Assembly (NCBI GenBank): GCA_001313065.1
Contig: BBFD01000015.1
Location: forward strand, 1 to 28,143
DNA: 28,143 nucleotides
Reading direction: 5' to 3'
DNA from: Silvimonas sp. JCM 19000
GTDB taxonomy: Bacteria > Pseudomonadota > Gammaproteobacteria > Burkholderiales > Chitinibacteraceae
Positions 17,582 to 25,145 of this stretch are shown one piece after another. The notes beneath the pieces were generated by a model. That model was not told the DNA's origin and did no database searches. It worked only from the letters and a program-made list of their open reading frames with translations. Made by a program: the position numbers and the translations under genes. Position 1 is the first letter of the stretch; every line of letters begins with the position of its first letter.

Positions 17582-17931
17582 GTGACGGTGAAGAAGACAA
17601 AGATGATTTGGCTTGGGCTTCTTGTTGTTTTGGTCCTAATCGTTGGCTATCAGAGCACATACGTAGTCCGCTTGCGTCTTCTTTGGAAGACGCCAATTGG
17701 GTCGGAGATGCAAGCGGTCTATGCCTTATGCAACAAGAACTATACCGATTGTAGAAGCAGCCTGAATGCTGGCTATTTGGATCAGGATAAGAATATTACT
17801 GTTGGTGTCCGATCTGTTTGGGCAAATGTCTATAAATTCCGCTTCATGACCGTTACCGCTTTTTTTGGGGGTTCGACAAAAATAATCGCTTGGTCGATAT
17901 TTGGGTCTGGAGAACTATCGACGCACTGTAG
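17582..17931 (+). CDS. Candidate immunity protein A, single-pass membrane protein (one frameshift)
   Basis: The start is GTG at 17582 (or GTG 17588), one base after the rhs A stop. The N-terminus has Lys-rich VTVKKTKM followed by one transmembrane helix (IWLGLLVVLVLIVGY), then an exported-looking domain with two Cys (ALCNKNYTDCRSS) and VGVRSVWANVYKFRF. At the T/G run 17860-17871 a shift gives the natural ending FDKNNRLVDIWVWRTIDAL and a TAG at 17929-17931. Uncorrected, the frame runs on into the next Rhs repeat. Length is about 116 residues. The AT-rich composition, the tight spacing and the position after an Rhs tail support an immunity role. No named family was recognised. Confidence 0.6.
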
Positions 17932-17942
17932 ATATAACGGCA

Positions 17943-18418
17943 AAACAGGTGACCGACCCCGCCACCAACAAGGTGGTGTGGCGCTGGGAAACCAACCCGT
18001 TCGGACCGGCACCGAATCCGTATGAAGATCCGCAAGGTACGGGCAACACGTTTGTGTATAACCTGCGCCTGCCGGGGCAGTCCTGGGACAAGGAGATTTC
18101 CCGGAGTAGTAACGGGTTCCGGGAATATGATCTTTATATGGGGCGGTATATCCAGTCCGATCCGATTGGGCTGGGTGGGGGGTTAATACTTATGCATATG
18201 TTGGCGGCAACCCGGTTGTGAATGCAGATCCGAAAGGCTCAAGTCCATGCGCTGGCTGGTAATGGTGTGGTTCGAGCGGGTGCCATGGGTGTTCGCGCAT
18301 AGGCGCAACCGCCGCAGCGGATGCATCCGTTGCACTCTGGGAGCATCCCGTAACCGCAGTTCTCTTTGCTCCAGGCATTATTGGAGAGGTACTGGAGACA
18401 TGTGCTTGTGGCAAATAA
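17943..18418 (+). pseudogene. Orphan Rhs tip B with short hydrophobic tail (frameshifts)
   Basis: From about 17943 the DNA is a near copy of rhs A from 17104 (about 20 differences over some 235 bp by eye). It encodes KQVTDPATNKVVWRWE, NLRLPGQSWDKEISRSSNG and FREYDLYMGRYIQSDPIGL. Similarity starts abruptly 12 bp after the immunity A stop, with no start signal. After the G-run at 18177-18182 the other frame gives VNTYAYVGGNPVVNADPKG. With further shifts the tail reads NGVVRAGAMGVRA and TAAADASVALWEHPVTAVLF, ending CACGK at the TAA at 18416-18418. The divergent tail after DPKG shows this is a distinct toxin-type tip. Three frames must be spliced, so the tail is tentative. Confidence 0.65.
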
Positions 18419-18672
18419 GAAAATAGGTCCCATTGGTAACATTCTTATCGTTCTTGGGCTCATCGGTATTGGCATACTGGTTCGCTTTGCCGTGATCTTT
18501 GCCCCTTGGTGGGGGGATGTACTTCTCCTTTTGTTTTTTTTGCGGGATTGCCATCCTCGTCAAGTATTGTGTCGATCGATCTCGCAATCGAGGTGGCCAG
18601 CAAGGGGGTACTTCCGACAATCCAGAGTCATCAGGAAAAAAATACTCCTGCTGGTGGAGCATGATGTTTTAA
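18408..18672 (+). CDS. Candidate immunity protein B, small membrane protein (one frameshift)
   Basis: GTG at 18408 overlaps the end of tip B by 11 bases; GGAG lies about 10 bases upstream. The product starts VANKKIGPIGNILIVLGLIGIGILV and has a second hydrophobic stretch (APWWGDVLLLLFF). At the T-run 18534-18541 the frame shifts to GIAILVKYCVDRSRNRGGQQ, and the protein ends with a polar, Ser/Gly-rich tail at the TAA at 18670-18672. Length is about 88 residues. Two membrane helices and a hydrophilic C-terminus fit an inner-membrane immunity protein against a membrane-acting or periplasmic toxin. This is inferred from position; no family recognised. Confidence 0.5.
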
Positions 18673-18689
18673 AAGTGCGCACATCCACC

Positions 18690-18800
18690 TTTGGAAAAAA
18701 AAGAACGCCCACCGGCCAGGTGGGCGTTGTTGTTTGTGCTGTATGGGGTCTGTTTGGCAGGAGCTCTAGCCGCAACCTGGTTGTTTACCTTGTCGGGCCG
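18690..18800 (+). repeat. Repeat R2: hairpin plus signal-peptide-like coding segment
   Basis: Second copy of the R repeat. Perfect arms AACGCCCACC and GGTGGGCGTT flank GGCCA and are followed by TTGTTTGTG, so it could terminate immunity gene B. The coding reading from TTG 18691 is MEKKERPPARWALLFVLY, then GVCLAGALAATWLFTLSG, closely matching R1 and R3 at protein level. Unlike R1, the frame runs straight into Rhs tip C. Confidence 0.7.
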
Positions 18801-19547
18801 GTACTGGGACAAGGAGATTGCGCGGAGCAGTAACGGCTTCCGGGAATATGATCCTTATATGGGGCGGTATATCCAGTCCGATCCGATTGGGTTGGGTGGG
18901 GGGGGGGTAATACTTATGCCTATGTTGACGGCAACCCGGTTTCTTTGACGGACCCGATGGGGTTGCAAGCGTCTGGCGGTGGTTCGGGTGGCGGTTCTGG
19001 CGCATCGCAGCAGAGTAATTGCCAATGCGATTGCTCTCGCGATTGGTCCAATTATTGGAATGACTACATGAATTTCGTCACCCAATATGCGGTCAACTTG
19101 GGGCCATACGCGGCCGCAATGGCGGGTGGTGTTATGCCGAAATCATGGGCGCCGGCTACCGTATTTAGAGGGCCATTGCCTGGTTCATCCAACCCGCTGA
19201 CCAGCGTACCGCGTGGCCTTGACGTGCCTGGTATGGGTGGTGCGGTACCTCGCATGGGATCGGCAGCTATTGGGCTGTCCGGTTATGCTCAAGGTGCGCG
19301 TGGTATTGCAGAAGGGCTCGGCACAACTTTAGAGCAAACCCCTATTGGTGGAGCTATGGATTACCTGGCGAACACAGCAGGGGTCAATTTGCCAAATTGG
19401 CTTTGGAAGGCAGCTTCGGCCACATTTGCAGCTAATGCGGATGGCACTGCAACTGCGGCAATTCTCTCGACCAATCCGGCATCTGTTTGGGCAACTATTG
19501 AATCGCCCATATTGGCCTGGCGGGCAATTCCAATCGTGTTTCATTAA
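18691..19547 (+). CDS. Compact Rhs protein C: signal-like segment, Rhs tip and C-terminal domain (one frameshift)
   Basis: One frame joins the R2 hydrophobic N-terminus to RYWDKEIARSSNGFREYDPY, MGRYIQSDPIGL and, after the 10-G run 18898-18907, VNTYAYVDGNPVSLTDPMGL. A C-terminal domain follows: a Gly/Ser linker, NCQCDCSRDWSNYWNDYMNF, a long Gly/Ala-rich and hydrophobic stretch including MAGGVMPKSWAPATVFRGPL, SSNPLTSVPRGL and GMGGAVPRMGSAAIGLSGYA, ending AIPIVFH. Total is about 285 residues. The C-terminal type recurs at the ends of other Rhs proteins as I remember them, but its activity is unknown. The start could be TTG 18691, with no clear ribosome-binding site. If translated, it would be a miniature self-exported Rhs effector. 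If not, it is a deletion scar. Confidence 0.65.
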
Positions 19548-19560
19548 CGAAGAGATAGCC

Positions 19561-19844
19561 ATGTTGAATAGTAAAGATGTACGGATCCAGCTTACCGCAA
19601 GAAATGAGGGGATATCATACCAGGATGGAAATGGGCTCTTTCTTCACTTCGACGTGTTACTTGAAAATGGTCGTTGGCAAATTTTTTTTACCCGGTAGCC
19701 GAGGCCCCGGGTTTACCAGCTATGTCATGAGTCCAGAAGAGCGCGACATGGTCGTGCCGCGTATCGCTGCATTTCTGAAAAAGGTGAAGTGGTTTGGGCT
19801 TTTTTCCTCGCACGTATGTCGTCGAGGTAATCGAGAAAGATTAG
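19561..19844 (+). CDS. Candidate immunity protein C, small soluble protein (two frameshifts)
   Basis: The start MLNSKDVRIQLTARNEGISY at 19561 has AAGAG about eight bases upstream and lies 13 bp after the rhs C stop. The T-run 19682-19689 (one base too long) leads into PGSRGPGFTSYVMSPEERDM, then VVPRIAAFLKKVKWFGLF. The T-run 19800-19805 leads to PRTYVVEVIEKD and the TAG at 19842-19844. Length is about 94 residues, with no signal peptide or membrane helix. It has the size, position and AT-rich composition of a cytoplasmic immunity protein, and no family was recognised. Pairing with rhs C is by adjacency. Confidence 0.62.
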
Positions 19845-19911
19845 TCTTGGCGTGACCGGGATCTTTGTAAGCCAAGTCTTGAAACCGCGGAGTTAAATAT
19901 CTTCCTTTGCG

Positions 19912-20050
19912 GCTGGAATGCCCTCCAGCCAGGTGGGCGTTGTTGTGTGTGCTGTTTGGAGTCTGTTTGCTGGGTGCAGACGGATCAGCGTTGGCCGCCA
20001 CCTTGCTGTTTACGGTTTGTTTGAAACCACTGAATCCCGGCGGGATTTGC
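19912..20050 (+). repeat. Repeat R3: degenerate third copy of the R repeat
   Basis: The DNA shares CCAGGTGGGCGTTGTTGT and GTCTGTTTG with R1 and R2 and encodes PPARWALLCVLFGVCLLGAD, then GSALAATLLFTVC. The left hairpin arm is decayed. The frame ends at a TAA at 20049-20051. It follows immunity gene C as R1 follows the LRR gene and R2 follows immunity gene B, and it marks the right edge of the recognisable Rhs array. Confidence 0.6.
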
Positions 20051-20087
20051 TAACCAATTTCGGGTAGAAAGCCATGCCCCGCGCTGG

Positions 20088-20268
20088 TTAGTGCTTGTCT
20101 TTTGCAGCGCGGTACAGCATGCCGCCGGCGCAGCCCACGAACGTGACTACACCGCCAATGACAGCCTCCATGCCTCTGGCTGGATAGAAGTAAGCGGACA
20201 CTGCGGCGCTACAGCAGAGCGCGATAAAAAATCTCGGTGCATATCTCGACGGCCAATTTCTTTCGCAT
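20088..20268 (-). CDS. Small two-helix membrane protein, function unknown (one frameshift)
   Basis: Correcting the A-run 20226-20231 by one base gives MRKKLAVEICTEIFIALCCS, AAVSAYFYPARGMEAVIGG and VVTFVGCAGGMLYRAAKDKH, about 59 residues, with the start at 20268 and AGGAAG eight bases upstream. Two hydrophobic helices and a basic N-terminus suggest an inner-membrane protein. No family recognised. It lies just beyond the Rhs array on the opposite strand and may belong to the same accessory block. Confidence 0.5.
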
Positions 20269-20274
20269 GTGCAT

Positions 20275-20560
20275 CGCTTCCTTTTCAACCGTCCCCATCA
20301 CTGGTAGGCCCGATCTCGTAACCGGCGCTCGGGCTTTCTACCATTATGTCGTGGCACATGCTGACGCTAAACGCAAGCCATGCCGTCTTGAGCGCAGACA
20401 TAAAGTGCGATCTGGATGCGTGCACTTCCCGGCAGAAGGCGGCGCGCTGTGTCGCGTAAAGCAGGCGCCAGATGATCGGGCAAAGTCCCGGTCAAGCACA
20501 TAGCGCGGTGGCTTGCATTCTGTTCCGGGTCTGCCAGGATGTCGGCACAAGGAGACCGTC
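20275..20560. other. 286-bp stretch with no recognisable gene
   Basis: Open frames exist on both strands, but none has a convincing start, composition or product. AAGGAG just before 20561 is the ribosome-binding site of the next gene. No repeat of the tRNA 3' end (a possible right attachment site) was seen here. Confidence 0.5.
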
Positions 20561-20857
20561 ATGCCCTACGATACCGATGCAATCGTTCTGATCTTGCTAC
20601 TGGCGAGCGCTGCCGTGGTCGCGCTGGTTTATTTCACCGGTGGCATCCCGGCGATCTACAAGTACTTCGACACCATCCCCACGCTGGCGCAGTACGCCGC
20701 CGCACACCCCGGCAATGTGCAGGGCCAGCGCGTCACCTGCTTTAAGTGCCAGCACGCCGAAATCCTCGATATCGGACTGACCCGCTACGCCGACTTCCGC
20801 CGCAAACATATCTGCGCGCACTGCAAACAACTGCTGTTCCGCGACGAAGCGGGCTAA
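20561..20857 (+). CDS. Membrane-anchored zinc-ribbon-like small protein
   Basis: A strong AAGGAG site precedes ATG 20561. The 98-residue product begins MPYDTDAIVLILLLASAAVV with one transmembrane helix (about residues 8-25), then a linker, then two Cys pairs: CFKCQHAE at about residues 60-67 and CAHCK near residue 86. Four Cys in CxxC pairs about 25 residues apart suggest a zinc ribbon on the cytoplasmic side. No enzyme motif is present. The frame is intact, and composition is GC-rich like the core chromosome, so it probably lies outside the island. Function unknown. Confidence 0.75.
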   Translation: MPYDTDAIVLILLLASAAVVALVYFTGGIPAIYKYFDTIPTLAQYAAAHPGNVQGQRVTCFKCQHAEILDIGLTRYADFRRKHICAHCKQLLFRDEAG

Positions 20858-20894
20858 CAGGTCCGCAGCTGCAGCGGCTCTCGTCTTGAGGCCG

Positions 20895-20916
20895 AAAAAA
20901 AATATCCTGGCAGGAT
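20895..20916 (-). terminator. Intrinsic terminator of nadE
   Basis: On the minus strand the arms ATCCT and AGGAT around GCC are followed almost at once by eight T residues, about 43 bp after the nadE stop. The short stem makes it moderate in strength. Confidence 0.6.
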
Positions 20917-20958
20917 CAGGCTTACCCGCTGCAAACCGTTAGCCGTGGTCCCTGCGCC

Positions 20959-23004
20959 TTATTGTTCCGGCACACCCTGATCCAGTTCTTCCAGCCAGAT
21001 GCGTGCATTGCCATCCGATGGTGCGCGCCAATCGCCGCGTGGCGACAGCGACCCGCCCGCTACCACTTTCGGCCCGTTAGGCACGGCGGAGCGCTTGAAC
21101 TGGCTAAAGCCGAAGAAGCGCTGCACAAACACCCGCAGCCAGCGGCGGATGGTGGCTAGCTCGTATTGATTCCGCGCGTCCGTCGGGAAGCGTCAGGCCA
21201 TTCGCCAGTGGTTGCGTCGCCCCAGGCGTGCAGCGCCATAAAGGCAATCTTCGACGGCCGGAAGCCGTAGCGCAGGATGTAGAACAGATTGAAATCCTGC
21301 AATTCATACGGTCCGATTTTGGCCTGGGTGCTTTGCAGCGGTTCGCCTGCAGTGGCGGGCACCAGTTCGGGCGAGATTTCCTGGTTCAGGATTTCCAGCA
21401 GCGTGGCGTTGACGTCGCCGGCAAACTGTTCGGTCTCGATCACCCAGCGCAGCAGGTGCTGAATCAGCGTTTTGGGCAGACCGGCGTTGACGTTGTAATG
21501 CGACATCTGATCGCCCACGCCATAGGTACACCAGCCCAATGCCAGCTCCGACAAGTCGCCGGTGCCGATGACCAGCCCGTTGTGCTGATTGGCCAGGCGG
21601 AATAAATAGTCGGTGCGCAAACCCGCCTGCACGTTCTCGAAGGTCACGTCATACACTGCCTCGCCGCGCGAATACGGGTGGCGCATATCCTTCAGCATCT
21701 GTTCGGCGGCGGGGCGGATGTCGATTTCGTGGGCGCTAACGCCCAGGGCTCGCATCAGGCGATGTGCGTTGGCCTTGGTGCCTTCTCCGGTAGCAAAGCC
21801 GGGCAGGGTGTAGGCCATGATGCGCTGCGGGGCAGGCCGAGACGGTCGGCGGTCTGGGCGGCGACGATCAGGCCTGGGTGGAATCCAGCCCGCCCGAGAT
21901 GCCGATGACCATGGTTTTGCTGCCGGTACTGCGCAGCCGTTGCAGCAAACCGGCCACCTGGATGTTGTAGGCCTCGTAGCAATCTTGATCCAGCTGCATC
22001 TTGTTGGCGGGCACAAACGGAAAGCGCGAAATCTTGCGCTGCAAGCCGAGGTCGCGGTTGGTCGGATTCAGCTGGAATTCGATGCGGCGAAACGTGCGAC
22101 CGTGCACGCGGCGATTGTCATCAAACGTGCCCTGGCGGGCGCGCTCCTGCCGCAGCAGGTCAAGGTCGATGTCGGCGATGGCAATGCGTTCGCCATCGGG
22201 GAAACGGTCAGTGGCAGCCAGTTCAACGCCGTTTTCATAGATGGTGGCTTGGCCATCCCAAGCCAGATCGGTGGTCGATTCACCATTGCCGGCTGCTGCA
22301 TATAAATAAGCGGCCAGGCAGCGTGACGATTGCGACTGGCACAGTTGATGCCGGGTATTGGCCTTGCCCACGGTGATATTGCTGGCCGACAGATTAGCCA
22401 GCACCGTGGCGCCGGCCAGTGCGCCGATCGAACTGGGCGGGGTGGGCACCCACAAGTCTTCGCAAATTTCGGCGTGCACGACAAAGCCCGCCAAGTCACG
22501 CGCGGCAAACAATAAATCGGGGCCGAACGGCGCGTGCTGGCTGCCGATGCGCACCGTGCCGCCTTCGGTATCCATGCCCGAAGCAAAGTGGCGGCGCTCG
22601 TAAAATTCGCGGTAGTTGGGCAGATAAAGTTTGGGTACCACGCCCAGTAACTGCCCGGCCTGGATGGCCAGCGCGCAGTTATAAATGCGGTCGTTATGGC
22701 GGATGGGCGCGCCGACCAGCAACAAGGTGGCCCAGTTGCCCGAGGCGCTGACCAACCGTTCCACCTCGCGCGCTACGCTTTCCAGCAAGGCGTCCTGCAA
22801 CAGCAAATCGTCAATCGAATAGCCGGAGATACTCAGTTCCGGAAACACCGCCAGCGCCGCGCCCTGGTCATGGCATTGCTGCGCCACGTGGATGATGGCG
22901 TCAACGTTGGCACGTGGATCAGCCAGCGTGCAGTTGATGGTGGCGGCTGCGACGCGCGCAAAGCCGTGGTGGTAGAGCGAATAAAACGCAGCGGGGATTG
23001 TCAT
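20959..23004 (-). CDS. nadE: Glutamine-dependent NAD+ synthetase (three frameshifts)
   Basis: Last step of NAD synthesis: an N-terminal nitrilase-type glutaminase releases ammonia that passes to the C-terminal synthetase, which amidates NaAD using ATP. The start [19 protein letters not shown] at 23004 gives about 681 codons, the length of the long M. tuberculosis-type enzyme. The glutaminase triad is visible: Glu56 in FPELSISGY, Lys125 in [13 protein letters not shown], Cys181 in HAEICEDLW. The synthetase P-loop is [11 protein letters not shown], followed by [18 protein letters not shown] and [16 protein letters not shown]. Breaks: missing bases near 21876 and 21833, and a shift near 21178, after which the tail [20 protein letters not shown] reads to the TAA at 20961..20959. 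Confidence 0.94.
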
Positions 23005-23102
23005 CGGTAACGGCCAGACAGAGTTCGGCGCGCGGGGCGCAAGGCTGACAATATACCACCCGGCGCGACGCGGATTGAGCCCTGCCGCGTGTTGTGGGCG
23101 CC

Positions 23103-24179
23103 TTACTTGGGGCGTGGCGGGCGCAGCTCGGCATCGGCGCGTTGTTCGCCCGCACGGATGCGTTTGACTGCGTTGGCGACTGCGCGGGCCAGATTGCGGG
23201 CTTCTTCCTGGATGGCAGCATCCTGGTCGAAGGTTTCGTGGTTGGTGGCATACGGTTCGTAATAGCCGATATAGCGGTCCAGCTTGGCCATCGAGCCCGA
23301 TTCGACCAGGCCCATCCAGTCCAGCCAGTCGGTCAAAGCGCGGCGCGTGCCTTCGATGCCCGCGACGTCGCCATGCACCAGCACCCCATAAGCGCGGCCC
23401 GCCAGATGCTTGGATAATCCCAGCCATCCAGTTCCAGCGCCTTGGCTTCGGCGGTTTTTTTTGCCGTGTGTGCTGGTCGGGTCGGGATTGCCACCGTCGG
23501 CGCACACCAGCCGGTCCATCAGCAATTTGAGTGGGCTACTCACCTGAAACCAATGCGTGGGCGTGATAAACACCACGCCATGGCAAGCGGCAAAGCGCTC
23601 GTAGACGTCATTCATGATGTCGTTGACCTGGCCGAGCGAATGATTGGGGTAGCAACTACAGGGCCAATGACACAAGGGCATCGCGGTCGAAACACAGCCT
23701 TTGCAGGGATGAATATGCAAATCCGGATCTGATGTCAGGCGGGACAAATCCAGCCGGTCCACCTGCAGGCCTTGCAGTTGCAGCGTTTGTTCCACCAACG
23801 TCAGCAGACGGAAACTTTTCGACATCTCGCCAGGACAGGTGTAGTCGTTGCGCGGCGAGGCGTTGATCACCAGCACGCGTGACAGCGTCGCCGGGTCTTG
23901 CTGACGTTTCTCGGCGGCCAGGATGCGATCGTGCGCCGCGCGCCATTCCACCGACAGATCGTAATCCGGGTCGTGATACCCAGCGCCCGCTTTCGCAGTG
24001 AGCGGGGATTTGCGGCCTTCGCTATATGCTTGCCAGGCGATGGCCTCCAGCTTGTCGATTTCGGCAGCGGCCTCACGGAATGCCGGGTCGTAAAAGCGCG
24101 CCAGATAGCGGCTGCGAAACTGCTCGCGGGCGAGGGGATCAGTCACCTGGCCGGTGCGGGCGGCGGGAACGGCGGGCAT
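23103..24179 (-). CDS. Flavodoxin-family NAD(P)H-dependent oxidoreductase (two compensating frameshifts)
   Basis: The start MPAVPAARTGQVTDPLAREQ at 24179 has AAGGA upstream. The protein is about 358 residues. An N-terminal extension of roughly 110 residues (helical, RSRYLARFYDPAFREAAAEI) precedes a flavodoxin-like core: VLVINASPRNDYTCPGEMSK (FMN phosphate loop), CKGCVSTAMPLCHWPCSCYP (Cys cluster), GVVFITPTHWFQVSSPLKLL, and AYGVLVHGDVAG. The Cys cluster resembles iron-sulfur flavoproteins but could be structural. Between the T-run 23455-23462 and a lost base near 23415 about 15 residues are out of frame; the other frame gives KKTAEAKALELDGWDYP. Substrate unknown. It lies 98 bp upstream of nadE on the same strand and might be co-transcribed. 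Confidence 0.8.
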   Translation of the reverse strand: MPAVPAARTGQVTDPLAREQFRSRYLARFYDPAFREAAAEIDKLEAIAWQAYSEGRKSPLTAKAGAGYHDPDYDLSVEWRAAHDRILAAEKRQQDPATLSRVLVINASPRNDYTCPGEMSKSFRLLTLVEQTLQLQGLQVDRLDLSRLTSDPDLHIHPCKGCVSTAMPLCHWPCSCYPNHSLGQVNDIMNDVYERFAACHGVVFITPTHWFQVSSPLKLLMDRLVCADGGNPDPTSTHGKKNRRSQGAGTGWLGLSKHLAGRAYGVLVHGDVAGIEGTRRALTDWLDWMGLVESGSMAKLDRYIGYYEPYATNHETFDQDAAIQEEARNLARAVANAVKRIRAGEQRADAELRPPRPK

Positions 24180-24422
24180 CGCGTAATCCTTATGGTGGGA
24201 TGAGGCCACCTCAAGCTTGCAGCCTGCGCCGGTCAAATCCGCCCGCCCATCCGGCAATATCCGGCGTGCGCTGTAGGTGGCGCACTTATTCAAAAGCCCG
24301 GGCAATGGGCCGATACTCGGCCAATACAAATCAGCGCGTTACCGACAAACTGCCGATACACGTTTTTGCTGTACTATCCTGGCCCGGATTTCGCGCCGGT
24401 TTTGCATGTAGGGGAAAGTTCG
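24180..24422. other. Divergent intergenic region
   Basis: 243 bp between the flavodoxin-family gene (minus) and the Ser-rich gene (plus) must hold both promoters. A TACTAT near 24372 could be a -10 for the plus-strand gene, but no matching -35 is convincing. No gene is seen. Confidence 0.45.
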
Positions 24423-25072
24423 ATGTCCAGCATCTCTTCGTTATCGCAGATCGCCTCGTCGCTCGGTGCCAGCAACACCGCAGCCAGCAGTGCCACCAGC
24501 GCCAGCAGCAGCGCGTCGGGTACCACGTCCGACAGCAGCACGGCCACACCGGCGGCCAGCACCCCCAGCAGCACGGTCAGCCTGGGCACCGGCAGCACAG
24601 CGGCCAGCGGCACCACCTACACCTCGGCCGGTTTGCTCAATACGCTGAACACGATCAAGCCGAAAACATGGCCAGCAATCCCTTGTACAGCCTGGCGGAC
24701 AGCAGCACCGCCGATAGCGGCAATACCAGCAGCCTGATGAGCATGTTGGGCGGCACCAGCAGCGATGATTCGAGCACCAGCCTCACCGATACCGTCAACA
24801 ATCTGCTGGGCCAGATTGAAGACATCAAATCCAATGCGGCCTCTACCGCCACGGCGGCAGCGTCGGGCAGCAGTAGTACCAGTGCGGCGTCGAGCACCAG
24901 CAGCAGCGATGCGGCCTCGGGCACCACCAGTACGGTGACGGATGCCACCTCTGCGGACGCCATCTCCAAACAATGGGCCGCCATACTCAAGCAGAACCCG
25001 CAAGCCGCCGCCCTGGTCACCAAGAATTCGCTGGATCAGAACCTGATCAACAATCTGCTTACCACGTCCTGA
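24423..25072 (+). CDS. Ser/Thr/Ala-rich low-complexity protein (one frameshift)
   Basis: The start MSSISSLSQIASSLGASNTA at 24423 has GGGGA about nine bases upstream. A missing base near 24662 (NTI then AENMASNPLYSLADSS) splits two frames; re-joined length is about 216 residues. More than half of the first 75 residues are Ser, Thr, Ala or Gly, and a second such block spans about residues 140-180. A more ordered C-terminus follows: SADAISKQWAAILKQNPQAA, then ALVTKNSLDQNLINNLLTTS. There is no classical signal peptide or membrane helix. The MSSISS-type start recalls secreted or flagellum-associated proteins, but this is only a resemblance. A terminator follows. Function unknown. Confidence 0.72.
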
Positions 25073-25098
25073 TCCCGCGCCTGCCGCTGCGCAGCAAC

Positions 25099-25130
25099 AA
25101 GCCGCCGTGCTAGATTGGCGGCTTTGCTTT
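25099..25130 (+). terminator. Intrinsic terminator after the Ser-rich gene
   Basis: Arms AAGCCGCC and GGCGGCTT flank a 10-base loop and are followed by TGCTTTG, 26 bp after the stop codon. The poly-T tract is short but the stem is strong. Confidence 0.7.
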
Positions 25131-25145
25131 GTGTGGGCGGCGTCC

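Noticed and set aside
17901..18221. Tip B ORF starting inside immunity gene A as an independent gene
   Set aside because: Its first 15 or so codons are just the immunity gene read in another frame, with no ribosome-binding site. It is treated as a core remnant.
15060..20560. Right attachment site (repeat of the tRNA 3' end) for the island
   Set aside because: Scanning by eye found only short chance matches such as GGTTCGAGC near 18270. No credible repeat of the CCA end was seen.
20344..20562. 72-codon minus-strand ORF next to the small membrane protein
   Set aside because: Composition is random (Arg, Pro and Cys rich), with no start context and no family resemblance.
23005..23505. Open frame extending nadE upstream by about 165 codons
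   Set aside because: The extension overlaps the flavodoxin-family gene on the same strand, has Arg/Pro-rich composition, and the family start [14 protein letters not shown] is at 23004.
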